Shown here: positions 55,282-64,000 of the stretch, piece after piece | Position numbering within the stretch: the first letter of the stretch is position 1 | How the letters are laid out: every line of letters begins with the position of its first letter | Source: Cryptomeria japonica | Lineage: Eukaryota; Streptophyta; Pinopsida; Cupressales; Cupressaceae | Assembly: GCF_030272615.1 (NCBI RefSeq) | Contig: NC_081412.1 | Coordinates: 102,038,796 to 102,102,795 of the forward strand | DNA length: 64,000 nucleotides | Direction of reading: 5' to 3' | Program-made: the position numbers and the translations under genes | Notes under the pieces: model-generated | Seen by the model: only the letters and a program-made list of their open reading frames with translations | Database searches by the model: none | What the model was told of the DNA's origin: nothing

Positions 55282-58275
55282 ATGGCATGCGCAAGAGATT
55301 TCGCTGAAATCCTTTTCGAAGGATCTGAACGTGGGGGCAAGCCAATCGGTGAAGAACCAACGGAAACAGGGGAAGTGATCCAACTTCAAGAAAACAGAAT
55401 TCCCAAAGGCCTGGTTTCTTTGGAACATCTTTTTGATAGAAAGGATGACAGTACTTTAAAGAAAGATGCTGGTTCTAATGAAAGTAAAGAGGAACATGAC
55501 AAGATCAACATTGGAAGTGAAGAGGATCCTAAGCTGATCTCTATAGGCAAAACTTGTTCTGCAAGGGAAAAGAGGAACTTATCTGAGCTTTTAATCCAAT
55601 ATCAAGATGTTTTTGCATGGGGTTATGGTGACTTAAAAAATTTCAGAAATGGTGAATTCGTGCATCACATACCATTGAAACCAGGGGCCACCACCTTCAG
55701 ACAAAAGCTTAGAAATTACAACCCCAAAGTTTCAGAAGCCATTTTTAGAGAGGTAGAAAAGATGTTGAAGGCCCGTATAATTTACCCAATACATCATTCA
55801 ACATGGGTGGCAAATATTGTTCCAGTAAGGAAAAAGAACGGTGAAATAAGGATTTGTGTAGACTTTAGGAATCTGAGTCAAGCAAGCCTCAAAGATAACT
55901 ATGCGCTTCCTGCTATGGATCATGTCTTGCAGTCAGTAGCTGGATCCGAAGTAATGTCGATGCTGGATGGTTACTCGAGATATAATCAGATTAGTGTCGC
56001 CCCAGAAGATCAACACAAAACAGCCTTCATCACTCCCTGGGGTACTTTTGCTTACAACCGAATGTCTTTTGGTCTAATTAATGCCGGAGCTACTTTTCAG
56101 CGAGTGATGAATTCCTCTTTCAAAGACCTGCGAGATAAGATAATTGTTATATATATTGATGATTTAACTGTCTATTCTAAAAGAAGGAAACATCATTTGA
56201 GGGACTTAGAGAAGGTGCTGGAAAGATGTAGACAGCATGGTATATCTTTGAATCCGAAGAAGTCTATTTTCTTCGTTGAAGAAGGTAAATTGCTCGGGCA
56301 TATTGTTTCTAAAGAAGGTGTAAAAATCGATCCAGAGAGGGTGAAAGCAATACAGAAGCTGGTTCTGCCTACAAATAGAAGTGATTTGAAATCTTTCTTT
56401 GGTCAGATCAATTTCTTGAGAAGTTTTGTACCCGAATTTTCTGAAAAGGTGAGATACATGCTGGACATGATGAGCGAGAAACGTCCTTTCAGATGGCGAG
56501 AAGAGGGTAAGAAAGCTTTTGAAGATATCAAAATAGCTATCGCAAGTGCTCCAATGCTGGTAAGCCCTAATTTTGAGAAAGACTTCATTATTTATTGTTA
56601 CGCTTCTGAGCATTCTCTATCTAGTATTTTAACCCAACCCAATGATGAAGGAAAAGAAGCTCCAATCGCCTTCATGAGTGTTCCATTGAAGAAGCATGAA
56701 TTAAATTATAGTCCAACAGAAAAACATGTCTTTGTTGTAGTAAGGGCATTGAAACAATTCAGGTATTACATACTGCACTCTCATTCTGTTGTATTTGTGC
56801 CCGGGACCGCAGTCAAAAGCATCTTGACTCAGCAAGAAGTAGGAATGAATAAACGAGCGACTTGGGTAGCTAAAGTGCAAGAATATGATTTAACAATCAA
56901 ACCTACTTCTCTAGTAAGGGGGCGTGGTTTGTGCAAAATGATAGCTGAGAATAGAGATGTGTCTCCCGGTAAATCCGATGAAGCTCATACGGTTTTACTG
57001 GTTAGTCTAACAGATCCTTGGTTCTCTGACATTGCATATTTTCTTTCATACGGTGAATGCCCATCAAACATGAATTATAAAGATAAATGGAATCTCAGGC
57101 TGAAAGCTGCCAAATATGTAATTTCAGATGGTGTTCTATATAAGAGGGGAATCGATGGAACATTTTTAAGATGCGTGGATGCAGAGCAACAAGAAAAATT
57201 GTTAAAAGCGTACCATTCTGAGGCTTTCGGAGGACACTTTTCATCCACTGTTACTGTCTTTAAAATTCTTAGGAATTGTTTTTACTGGCCAGGTATGTTT
57301 AAAGATGCTTATAAATTTGTGAAAAACTGTGAGAAATGTCAACTTTTTACTGGACGTCCTCAATTAGCAGCATTACCTCTCAGACCTGTAGTAATTGATG
57401 AACCGTTTCAACAATGGGGCATCGACTTTATTGGACCTATAAATCCTCCATCAAGCGCTGGACATATCTACATTCTAACAGCGACAGATTATTTCACTAA
57501 ATGGGTGGAGGCAATTCCAACGAAGAAATCTAACTCTCAAGTGGTATGTGAATTTCTGATGGAGCAAATTTTTGTTAGATTTGGTGTACCTCAGAAAGTG
57601 GTTTCAGATAATGCCACTTATTTCTCATCAGAAGAAATATCACTTTTCTGTTACGAGCACGGTGTGTCATTGGCACATTCATCAAATTATTTCCCACAGG
57701 GAAATGGGCAGGCAGAGTCCAGCAATAAGAATCTAGTGGCCATCATAAAAAAATTGGTATCTAACAATTCTCGAGATTGGCACAAAAGGCTCTATGAAGC
57801 ATTGTGGGTAGACCGGATCACACCAAAAAGAGCTATTGGGATGGCTCCATTTGAATTAGTATATGGGATTGGAGCTCAAGTATCTTTACCCCTGGAGTTA
57901 TCAGCTGCTAAATTGCAATCGGTCATCGAAGATCAATTCTTTAAAAATTCATTGGAGAAGAGAGTCATGTATCTGCACAAGTTAAAAAATGAGAGGAGCA
58001 AATTAGTTGATCACATCACAGAGCACCAGATGAATGTGAAGCGCATCTTTGACAGGAAAGCTCGACCAAGAAATTTCCTTAAGAACGATGAAGTACTCCT
58101 GTGGGATAAGAGGAAAGAACCAAAAGGAGCTCACGGAAAGTTTGAATCTCTTTGGAAAGGTCCGTTCTTTATTTCAGAAGTTGTTGGTCCTAACACTTTC
58201 CGTTTGAGATACCCAGATGGAACAATTCTGCCTTTTACATATAATGGGCAAGATTTGAAGCTGGTCAAATTCTAA
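55282..58275 (+). CDS. Reverse transcriptase, degenerate RNase H and integrase of element E
   Basis: 997 open codons; the ATG at 55282 is internal to the former polyprotein. RT spans about residues 130-320, with RKKNGEIRICVDFRNLSQAS, the MLDGYSRYNQI palm motif and catalytic YIDD at about 291-294. The RNase H that follows RT (about 395-540) is degenerate: IIYCYASEHSL lacks the first Asp and the usual TDH near VVFVPGTAVKSI is lost, while the Glu in YSPTEKHVF remains. Integrase: HHCC finger from about 642 (YHSEAFGGHF, CEKCQ), then the core GIDFIGP (about 712), SDNATYF (about 775) and GQAESSNK (about 811), giving a complete DDE triad. A GPF-type module (FESLWKGPFFISEV) lies near the end; no chromodomain. 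Confidence 0.95.
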   Translation: MACARDFAEILFEGSERGGKPIGEEPTETGEVIQLQENRIPKGLVSLEHLFDRKDDSTLKKDAGSNESKEEHDKINIGSEEDPKLISIGKTCSAREKRNLSELLIQYQDVFAWGYGDLKNFRNGEFVHHIPLKPGATTFRQKLRNYNPKVSEAIFREVEKMLKARIIYPIHHSTWVANIVPVRKKNGEIRICVDFRNLSQASLKDNYALPAMDHVLQSVAGSEVMSMLDGYSRYNQISVAPEDQHKTAFITPWGTFAYNRMSFGLINAGATFQRVMNSSFKDLRDKIIVIYIDDLTVYSKRRKHHLRDLEKVLERCRQHGISLNPKKSIFFVEEGKLLGHIVSKEGVKIDPERVKAIQKLVLPTNRSDLKSFFGQINFLRSFVPEFSEKVRYMLDMMSEKRPFRWREEGKKAFEDIKIAIASAPMLVSPNFEKDFIIYCYASEHSLSSILTQPNDEGKEAPIAFMSVPLKKHELNYSPTEKHVFVVVRALKQFRYYILHSHSVVFVPGTAVKSILTQQEVGMNKRATWVAKVQEYDLTIKPTSLVRGRGLCKMIAENRDVSPGKSDEAHTVLLVSLTDPWFSDIAYFLSYGECPSNMNYKDKWNLRLKAAKYVISDGVLYKRGIDGTFLRCVDAEQQEKLLKAYHSEAFGGHFSSTVTVFKILRNCFYWPGMFKDAYKFVKNCEKCQLFTGRPQLAALPLRPVVIDEPFQQWGIDFIGPINPPSSAGHIYILTATDYFTKWVEAIPTKKSNSQVVCEFLMEQIFVRFGVPQKVVSDNATYFSSEEISLFCYEHGVSLAHSSNYFPQGNGQAESSNKNLVAIIKKLVSNNSRDWHKRLYEALWVDRITPKRAIGMAPFELVYGIGAQVSLPLELSAAKLQSVIEDQFFKNSLEKRVMYLHKLKNERSKLVDHITEHQMNVKRIFDRKARPRNFLKNDEVLLWDKRKEPKGAHGKFESLWKGPFFISEVVGPNTFRLRYPDGTILPFTYNGQDLKLVKF

Positions 58276-58425
58276 GTTTTGATGTCCCCTGCTGTGTACA
58301 TAGTATTTTGTTGTGTCTAGTTTTCTCATTCTTGTTGTTTTCTTTCCTGTCTGTTGTGTTGAGTCTTATCTCCTGTTTCTGAGTTCTCTGTGTATTCCGC
58401 ATACACAGTCCCCAGTCAGAGCCCC
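58276..58425 (+). other. Short 3' region of element E without clear purine tract
   Basis: 150 bp between the integrase stop and the 3' LTR, pyrimidine-rich (ttctcattcttgttgttttc). The bases directly before the LTR are cagtcagagcccc. No run of purines like those of the other elements is visible. Confidence 0.6.
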
Positions 58426-61400
58426 TGTTAGTTGTGTTTAGAGTCGCCATATTAATTCAAGGGTTCCCCTTTAAAAACCACACCTATCTTATTCGAGGTC
58501 TCCCCTTCATCATCTAAGTGTCTATCGTCCTTTGAAGAAATTTGGTCAAGTTCACAAGCTTCCGCGGTCATTCCTCCCCTCCCTTTTGAATCGCTTCGAA
58601 TCATTTCGAACCTGGGTTCGAAGTAGTTCAAAGTGGTTCGACCAAATTTTTCATACTAATACTCTTTCTTTGGCAGGAAGTATCTTTTATTGCGGCAGTC
58701 TTCTTTGAAATACTTTGAACCATTTTGAAGCTCGGTTTAAGCCTATTCAAAGTGGTTTTTGGCAAGTATTGACGGCGGGAGTTTATTTTTGGAGTACGAT
58801 GCGCCGCCTTTCTCTCAAAGCAATCAATGGTCCCGTCAGCATGTCAAATCAAAAGATTTTATTTCTTTTTCAAAGAAAAGGGCATCATTGTTATGAGTGT
58901 GAGTAGACCTTCGTTTTATGAATGACTGGATATCGCATGAAATCAATTATTATTAACTCATGCGAAAGGGTAAATCATTAATCGAGACATTTATACATCG
59001 ACGCCTCGAGCATGTCAATCCTGATGTGAGGTGATGAACTATCATTATCCGATCTTCCCATGTATAAAGTTCCCCTGTGATAAATTTTCATTCAGTTGCC
59101 TAGTAAGTTATCCAAAAAAACAAAGAAAAAGGATAAAGGAGAGGAGGTCTGATTTCGGAGAGAAGGAGTAGTTAGGGAAGCTAGAGGAGATTATTTGTTT
59201 TTCAATGGAAAACAGGTGAGAGTTTAGCAACCTTTGTTCTGTTCTGCAAAACTGTTATTTTCAAAGGTTTGTCTGAAAGAGGTCTTGCTTGTTTAAAGTT
59301 GAGAATGAAGTCGGTTATGCATTTTCTCGGTAATGTTTCTAGCCTTGAATGTAAAAGACCAGTGATTTGTGATATCAATTTAGAAGGGGTAAATGTGGAA
59401 AGTCTTCAAGCAAATTTTCTTGCGAATACGGAAGAGGTTAAGGGATGTATGGAAATATTAACGAGCGGGTTAATTGAAGCTGCTGCGTTTCCCCCCGCCT
59501 TCGTAAACCCTGAACTCCTACAACTTTGCATTGACCATTATGATGTAAGAAGCAAGAGCATAGTAAGCAAAAATGGTAATGTCATACTTCCTGTCTCCAG
59601 GGAAACCATTTCTTCTGTTTTGAAATTAACAGCAAGTACCTTTGCCGCTTTCTCACCCATTCAAGCTGAAGCTGAGTATCGGGAAAACCCTAGTGTGTAC
59701 CGAAACACCCTTGCCAGGAAATGGACCAAGGATAACTATGGAGGTGGGTCTAGACTCCCGAAGGTCATTACTAGAAGCCACATGAAACCCCACATACACG
59801 ACTTGGTGGTATTATTACCCAGGGTGAAAGGTTCAGCTGATGTATGTTTGTTCGAAGAATGGATGTATAGGTACATTGAAATTATCTTAAAAGGTGAACA
59901 ATGGATGGATTGGGCGGAGATTATTGCCGCTTCCCTGAGAAGCCAGCTCAAACGCGCCAAAGAGTCTAGAGAAGATTTTCGTATGGCCTCATATTTGACT
60001 TATTGTATTGCCTGCACATGTGATCTCGCCGCTCTTCCACATGAGGTATGGAATGAGGAAATGACCATCTTCCAATATTGTCCGTTGTTGCAAAAAGACA
60101 GAGTTCTGGAAGATTTCCGTAAGGTGCATGATATATTGTTTGAAAACATTTATTTGGCTCTAGAAGGTGTTCAGATGCCACGACTCTCTTCTGAATCGCT
60201 GAGGCTGGTTCAACATTATGGGAGTTCTTTTATTCAGTTTCCTAGGTTCACATATTTGAGAGTCGGAGGGTTTGAGGAAGAACCTGTGAGGTTGCCTCGA
60301 TATGCCCTTGATTGTTTCATTTTAGCCGAATTGTGCAGGCAACTTTCTGCTGTCATTAAGGAAAATCTCCCTCAAGAGAAATGGGAGACGGCTTTCCCTA
60401 TTAAGCTGCACTCTTTGGTCTATAATAACATGAATGACGCTTCCATCATCGGAAGCAATTTGCTGGGATTCAATCTTGGTTTCTACCGCAGCAAGAGAAA
60501 CTTCGATAGTAAAGGATATGCAGCTCTGACCCTCGGCCTTGAAATCAACTCATCAATTGCTCCGCAGCTAGAAGATCTATGGGAAGACTGTGAAAATGAA
60601 GAAGAAGTCTTGAAAAGGGATCATTCTAGACTCACCTTGCAGCAAATTAGCTCTTTCAAATTGAAGTTCAAAACACAAGGAATCGTCGAAGATGGTTCAT
60701 TTTTAGTTGAACCCGGATGGGAAGGATCAAACGAAGCAAAATTCTTGACAGTTGATTGGAGCAAGGAGGAAGATGATGATATTAATTTGAGAGCCAGATC
60801 CATATTAACTTATACGGATGACTGGCTACAAAGGAAAAGAAATGGAAACATCAATGAGTCTTCTCCTAAGGTGATTTCTCTCTCGGAACCGCTTCAATCT
60901 GACATTCCTCTTTCTCATGTTGCAGGTGATACATTGGCCTCAGATAAGAAAATAAAGTTTCCTTCCCAAGTCACGGCTCCTAGGACGAGATCCCATTCCA
61001 GGAATAAAGCTTTGAAGCAGCCTAGTTCCCAGAAGCAGAAAATGACATCACCAGAGCAGGATTCAAGTGATAAGTCCCCTTTTCAAGATGAAGCAGATGA
61101 TGAAGTCCAATTCATTGAAACACCAAAGACAGATCAACCCAATTTCTTGAATCCGATTAAAGATACTCAGATGATATCAACCACTCCCACTGTTCCTTTA
61201 TGGTTGTCAAATTCAATCAATAAGAAACGGAGTTTACAACCAGTGGCCTCGCCAGTAAAAGATATTGTCACTAGGTATGCGGCTAGAGGATCTAAAGCAA
61301 AGAAAATGAAAACGGATGCTTGTCTCACTAAAGATCCAGTGATGGGGAAAATCATAGCGGAGGTGGCTACTTATAAACAGAAAAGGGAATCAGGGGAAAT

Positions 61401-63175
61401 TGATGAGGAAGGATTCAAAGTCACTTCTATTGAACTAGGTACCCTTAATAGGAGTACTGGTAATAATTTCTTTAAATTTTCTGCTGATCACATGCTCACT
61501 CAATCAGAAAAAGATTCTAAAGAGAAGAAAGAATTGAAAGCAATGGTGGTGACGATGGCCACATACATCAATTCGCTGATTAATTTAGGGCCTAACCCAA
61601 TAATCCAGTTGCCTCAGCCGTTCGATCCAAATTACGCCGAAAGCCAGCAATTGATGAAACAGATGCAGAGGGGAAAATTGCTGTCTGACGCTGTGGTTAG
61701 TTGGGTAAATAGCATATTAGAGCAAGGGAATAAGTTTATTTCCGAAATTACTAGTATCTATTCTGAGGGTGAAGCATTGCTCGGGGAGATTCAAACTTTG
61801 ATACCAGTATGGGAGACAGAATTGTCACGGTGCCAAACCATAGTTTCCCGGGTAACTGAGGTTGAAAAGTTTGGAGTTCTCAAATTCTTAGGTGAAAACC
61901 CCATGAAAGCTATGGACTCGTGCACATTATTTATCCTGAAAAGTAATATGAGTTGGAAGGAGTCCATCTACAAAGAAGCCATCAAAGAGGTCCAAGGCAT
62001 CAAGAATCAAATCACAGACATGCATAAGGAACTGGTTAAAGACATGAAGATTGTTAACCCCACAGGCATCTTACAATTGGGTGAAGGTAGCATGGATATT
62101 GAAGTGTTAACCAAAAGTTTCACCGAAGCAGTTGAACAGATTAGAGATAAAGAAACGCCCAAGGTCGATGATTTCACTTCGTTGGCAGGTATAGAATCCA
62201 TATTGCGCCTCAATGAGAAGCCGATGCCATGTCAGAGCCTAAAGATGAAGGAATACAGGTGGCAGAAGGATGCATGTAGAGCCCGGCTGATGAGTTTAAA
62301 GAACCCGCACTCACAGGCTACGCAGGAATTCATGTCTACTTTCCAGAGCTAGAAGCTGGTACGACAAACCGTCGGAAATGAGGAGGAAGCCGGCGAATAT
62401 AGTGGGAACTGAATCGTCACTCGCTGGCGTTCTATCTTTTTGATAACTGCTTTCTAGTTTCATAACGGTTTCTTGTATTAACCCGATAGGGCTGGGTTTT
62501 AAGGGAGGCCCTTCGGGATTTTAAAAATGACTATAAATGCTGGGGGATAAAAGGGTCTTAGGGGATTAGCAAGAGAGGGGAAAAGAATAGCAAGTTAAAT
62601 ATAGTTTTAAGATAGATTTTTCTGAAGTACAGTGATCAAGGATAGTATATGCATGTTTTAGCTTCCAAAGACTTTGTGCATTGAAGTTGGATATACATAT
62701 ATGAAAATTTTCGAGTTATGCTTTGAAACTTTGCATTCTAAGTGTTGAATTATTATCACTTTGTGGAGATAATTTGGCGATTCGAAATTTCCTTATTTGC
62801 TGTTGGTTAGTTGTAAGTTCATCTATTTCTTGTTTTGATATATGTTGAAAATCTAGCAGAAAATCCATTCTTTGAGATAGATTTTGTTGATTATATGTAT
62901 GTGAATCTTTTCATTTGCGATCTGTATTTTGTAATTACCTCACTACCTAAGAGTAGTTGAGAGAACCTTATGCACTTTCAGGAAAAAGTGTAATTATAAA
63001 AGTTGAATTCATTGTAAATCAGATAAGGGAGCTGTACCTGTAGAAAAATTCAGAGAGGAAGTTAAAGTAAAATTAATACTTTCTCAACTGTAGTGAATGA
63101 TTCTATTCTCTTCATAACATTGGGCATAGAGTAAATTAAAAGAAATTAAGTAAGAGGACAATCTGTTCACCAACA
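58426..63175 (+). repeat. 3' LTR of element E (4,750 bp)
   Basis: TGTTAG...CCAACA, co-linear with the 5' LTR with no net indel. Contains the longest open form of the LTR gene. Confidence 0.95.
59305..62412 (+). CDS. LTR gene of element E, 3' LTR copy (about 1,015 codons open)
   Basis: ATG 59305 opens a frame that runs to TAG 62350-62352; in the other LTR this codon is TGG and the protein ends at TGA 62410-62412. No named family was recognised. Residues ~1-480 look globular: SGLIEAAAFPPAFV, VILPVSRETISSVL, WMDWAEIIAASLRSQLKRAK, QFPRFTYLRVGGFEEEPVRL, RNFDSKGYAALTLGLE. Residues ~480-640 are charged and disordered-looking, with TRSHSRNK and SKAKKMK basic clusters (possible nuclear signals). Residues ~700-1010 are helical with coiled-coil character (TQSEKDSKEKKELKAMVV and following). 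No signal peptide, membrane segment, or polymerase, nuclease or envelope motif was seen. Its place in U3 recalls the LTR-encoded gene of mouse mammary tumour virus, without sequence relation. Homologue at 34585. Confidence 0.8.
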
Positions 63176-63180
63176 CCAGG
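63176..63180. repeat. Target site duplication CCAGG (right) of element E
   Basis: Matches 47482-47486. Confidence 0.9.
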
Positions 63181-63732
63181 TATTGTAGCCATCCCTTAAC
63201 CGAGTGATCCCTAATAGGATCGGTTCCTAGCAGAACCTATTGTAATGTCTCTAACCAGACAAGGCTTCTTACAGAGCGAACTTCTAAAGAGTTCAAAAAT
63301 AGCTTGTGGGTATTCATCCCCACCGTGGTTTTTCCCAGTTGGGTTTGCACGTGAAAAATATGTGTGTCATGTGTGATGCTTTGCTATTGTCTATCAAGCA
63401 TATGATGGTTCTATGTTTTATGCCTATCAATAAAACATGTTGAACTAGCTGTTATTGTTGTCTGATGATAGATTACCTGTTTATGCATAAGGGTGAAATG
63501 GTAGTGTAGTCTCAAGTTGAGTGAAAAGCTAAGTGAGTAGCCAATTAATGCTTGACTCAAACATTCTTAGCTTTATCGGTTGCACTCTATTTCAAACCGG
63601 TATCACTATCTGCTAGTCATTTGAAGTGTTTGTTGTCAAACCAGTTTTGGACTGTATTTTTGCCTGTACTGATTCACCCCCCGCCCCCTCTCAGTACCGG
63701 TTTGGTACTATTCGCTCATCATTGAGTTATCA
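63181..63732 (+). repeat. 5' LTR of copia element F, part 2
   Basis: Continues part 1 (46521-47486). Contains 'accgtggtttttcccagttgggttt', shared with the U5 of LTR D, and ends GAGTTATCA before the primer site. Confidence 0.8.
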
Positions 63733-63734
63733 AT

Positions 63735-63746
63735 TGGTATCAAAGC
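63735..63746 (+). promoter_or_regulatory. Primer binding site of element F
   Basis: TGGTATCAAAGC, one base different from the standard TGGTATCAGAGC. Confidence 0.85.
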
Positions 63747-63803
63747 ATCCTCCAGGTCCTCTATGTTATAAGCTTAACTGCTTGAGGTAAAGATCCTAGT
63801 CAA

Positions 63804-64000
63804 ATGATGAAGAGGGAAGGTCCAAAGTTTAATAGGGAAAATTTCAGTATATGGAAAGATAGGATAAAGATATACATCAGAAGCATGGGTGCTCAACACT
63901 GGAGCTATGTTGAGAATGTCTATGTTTCCCCTACCGATACTCTTGCCGATGACCAAAAGAGAGAGATTCAAGAAAATGGGCAAGTCATGGAAGCCCTAAT
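63804..64000 (+). CDS. copia gag, N-terminal part (element F, cut by window end)
   Basis: ATG 63804 opens 65 codons to the window edge with no stop. The start MMKREGPKFNRENFSIWKDR and then IYIRSMGAQHW is the typical N-terminal pattern of plant copia Gag (F.G.NF..W...M...L), a family that forms the particle shell. It lies 58 bp after the primer site. Unlike gag A, C and D it is not a coiled coil, so F is probably a conventional, possibly pol-bearing copia element. The rest is outside the window. Confidence 0.75.
   Translation, partial: MMKREGPKFNRENFSIWKDRIKIYIRSMGAQHWSYVENVYVSPTDTLADDQKREIQENGQVMEAL

Larger units (their letters stand above)
47487..63175 (+). mobile_element. Ty3 element E, 15.7 kb, with gene-carrying LTRs
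   Basis: Two LTRs of exactly 4,750 bp (47487-52236 and 58426-63175) flank a 6.2 kb internal region with gag, protease, RNase H, RT, RNase H and integrase. CCAGG duplications flank the element. The primer site TGGCGACTCTACTGAGG resembles the tRNA-Arg-type sites of Tat/Ogre elements, and no chromodomain is seen, which also fits that lineage. Each LTR carries a gene of about 1,035 codons. LTR copies differ by scattered substitutions with no net length change; about a dozen were counted in the first ~640 bp. It is the youngest insertion in its stack but carries several stops. Confidence 0.95.

Noticed and set aside
58715-58906. 63-codon ORF present in both E LTRs (also 47776-47967)
   Set aside because: Starts from a non-ATG codon context, lacks family resemblance, and is conserved only because the LTRs are duplicates. 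A small upstream ORF cannot be fully excluded.
59305-62412. LTR gene as an envelope-like protein
   Set aside because: No signal peptide or transmembrane segment visible; the protein is charged and coiled-coil rich.

Overview
The window is plant nuclear DNA made almost entirely of LTR retrotransposons, nested in one another and in various states of decay. No single-copy host gene, tRNA, rRNA or CRISPR array could be recognised. The evidence for a plant is the initiator-Met primer sites (TGGTATCAGAGC), the plant-type Ty1/copia and Ty3 domains, the plant-mobile-domain (PMD) genes, and stop codons created by C-to-T changes, several in CHG context. A large, repeat-rich genome such as a gymnosperm's fits, but that is inference.

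Layout: (1) 1-8059, a minus-strand, Ty3-related non-autonomous element with 1.7 kb LTRs (the left one cut by the window edge). It has a repeat-rich gag-like/protease ORF and a G-patch ORF, and no reverse transcriptase. (2) 8060-15400, a tandem copia array: a truncated LTR, a broken RT-RNase H, LTR A, a gag/ORF2 element and LTR B. The gag/ORF2 element is fused near 13642 to the 3' end of the same copia pol. (3) 15595-29016, an older gag/ORF2 element (C) with a second element of that kind (D, 16919-24558, target duplication AAATG) inserted in its gag. (4) 29020-34000, the 3' part of a Tat-like Ty3 element with an antisense PMD gene. (5) 34001-38477, a lone, decayed ~4.5 kb LTR that carries a protein-coding region. 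(6) 38480-44739, an inverted second Tat-like 3' end, again with an antisense PMD gene. (7) 44740-46520, the minus-strand 3' end of a D-type element. (8) 46521-64000, a copia element F whose 5' LTR was split by a 15.7 kb Ty3 element E (47487-63175, target duplication CCAGG). The gag of F begins at 63804 and runs off the window.

Element E is the most unusual object. Its two LTRs are each 4,750 bp and each contains a ~1,035-codon gene in the U3 part. The stop codons in the two LTR copies are at different positions, so the gene was open when E inserted. A diverged copy of the same gene sits in the lone LTR at 34001-38477. The internal part of E encodes gag, protease, an RNase H placed before the reverse transcriptase, RT, a degenerate second RNase H and integrase.

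A second theme is a large accessory ORF (ORF2) in the pol-less gag elements A, C and D. It has a globular N-terminal region, a charged linker and a coiled-coil C-terminus, and a TATA-like box lies upstream in all three copies. These elements lack pol and presumably depended on copia relatives such as those at 8444-9357 and 63804 onward.
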